Shown: piece by piece, positions 5,803 to 6,098 of the stretch
Numbering within the stretch: the first letter of the stretch is position 1
Layout: the number at the start of each line of letters is the position of its first letter
From: Ferroplasmaceae archaeon UBA567
GTDB lineage: Archaea > Thermoplasmatota > Thermoplasmata > Thermoplasmatales > Thermoplasmataceae
Length of the DNA stretch: 6,098 nucleotides
Direction of reading: 5' to 3'
Assembly (NCBI GenBank): GCA_002505185.1
Contig: DAUP01000095.1
Coordinates: forward strand, 1 to 6,098
Program-made: the position numbers and the translations under genes
The notes under the pieces: model-generated
What the model was told of the DNA's origin: nothing
The model's input: the letters and a program-made list of their open reading frames with translations, nothing else
Databases searched by the model: none

Positions 5803-6087
5803 CTAGGATAAAACTTCTTCCATATTCTCAGAGAAATTTTTATACCAGTTAAATCCCTGATCGTTAACTATGTGCAATTCGACAGGTGCATCAATATCTT
5901 TAAGTATTTTTATATAAATTTGATCTTTTAAATTTGTGTTATTTTCCAATATTAATATATCTATATCGCTGGAGGCGGTAACTTCCCCTGATAAAACTGA
6001 TCCAAAAACAAAAACTCTTGCATATTTATCAATAACTTTAACCCTACGGTAAACATCACTACAAACTGAACGGTAATTTTTTAACAT
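5803..6087 (-). CDS. Minimal (MNT-type) nucleotidyltransferase, start provisional
   Basis: A 94-residue protein of the polymerase-beta-like minimal nucleotidyltransferase family. FGSVLSGEVTASSDIDIL (28-45) holds the GS motif (G29, S30) and the two metal-binding aspartates D41 and D43; E70 in PVELHIV (68-74) takes the place of the third acidic residue. The end (GFNWYKNF, 78-85) also resembles archaeal members. Such proteins transfer AMP or another nucleotide to a target, and are often the antitoxin half of HEPN/MNT pairs in archaea. No HEPN gene lies downstream in the window; if present it would be upstream, beyond 6098. The frame has no stop between the ATG at 6087 and the window edge (codons for P, A, Y precede it), so a longer N-terminus is possible. 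Catalytic residues are intact. The toxin-antitoxin role is inferred from family only. Confidence 0.8.
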   Translation of the reverse strand: MLKNYRSVCSDVYRRVKVIDKYARVFVFGSVLSGEVTASSDIDILILENNTNLKDQIYIKILKDIDAPVELHIVNDQGFNWYKNFSENMEEVLS

Positions 6088-6098
6088 ATAAGCGGGAA

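Noticed and set aside
1..6098. CRISPR array, tRNA, rRNA or intact transposon
   Set aside because: No regularly spaced repeats, no cloverleaf or rRNA-like GC-rich conserved segment, and only the tnpB fragment as trace of a mobile element.

Overview
The window looks like a piece of an AT-rich archaeal chromosome, most likely from the Thermoplasmatales (Ferroplasma, Acidiplasma or Cuniculiplasma type). This rests on TATA-like boxes placed about 20-30 nt before start codons with almost no room for a 5' leader, U-rich tracts after genes instead of stem-loop terminators, heavy use of AGG/AGA arginine codons, and several APC-type permeases and peptide-type ABC ATPases, which suit a heterotrophic, peptide-using acidophile. 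The taxonomic call is inference; no rRNA or other marker gene is present.

Layout. Positions 1-459 hold the 3' end of an APC-superfamily amino acid permease, cut by the window edge. A 222-nt gap follows, with T-rich tracts, a short protein-like open stretch on the minus strand (528-641), and a promoter. Positions 682-2058 encode a 12-helix membrane protein whose histidines lie in helices 2, 6 and 10, as in the heme-copper oxidase/NO reductase superfamily, but which lacks the helix 7 histidine pair. The 387-nt gap from 2059 to 2445 carries a decayed C-terminal fragment of an IS200/IS605-type TnpB on the minus strand, then a 15-nt palindrome and a TATA box. Two overlapping genes (2446-3348 and 3335-4072) encode a DppD/OppD-like and a DppF/OppF-like ABC ATPase, with no permease or binding-protein genes beside them. 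They converge, with overlapping stop codons, on a complete 520-residue APC permease on the minus strand (4069-5631). Its 171-nt upstream gap holds a TATA box, a palindrome resembling the one before the ABC genes, and an inverted repeat flanking the promoter. The right edge (5803-6087, minus) is a small MNT-type nucleotidyltransferase whose true start may lie outside the window.

How the parts may work together. Two amino acid permeases and a peptide-transporter ATPase pair suggest uptake of amino acids and peptides. The 15-nt palindrome TTAGTAT-N3-ACTAA before both the ABC pair and the complete permease (12 of 15 positions identical) suggests shared control, perhaps by an Lrp/AsnC-like regulator; this is inference from two sites. 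The most unusual gene is the heme-copper-oxidase-like protein at 682-2058. No CRISPR array, tRNA, rRNA or intact mobile element was seen.
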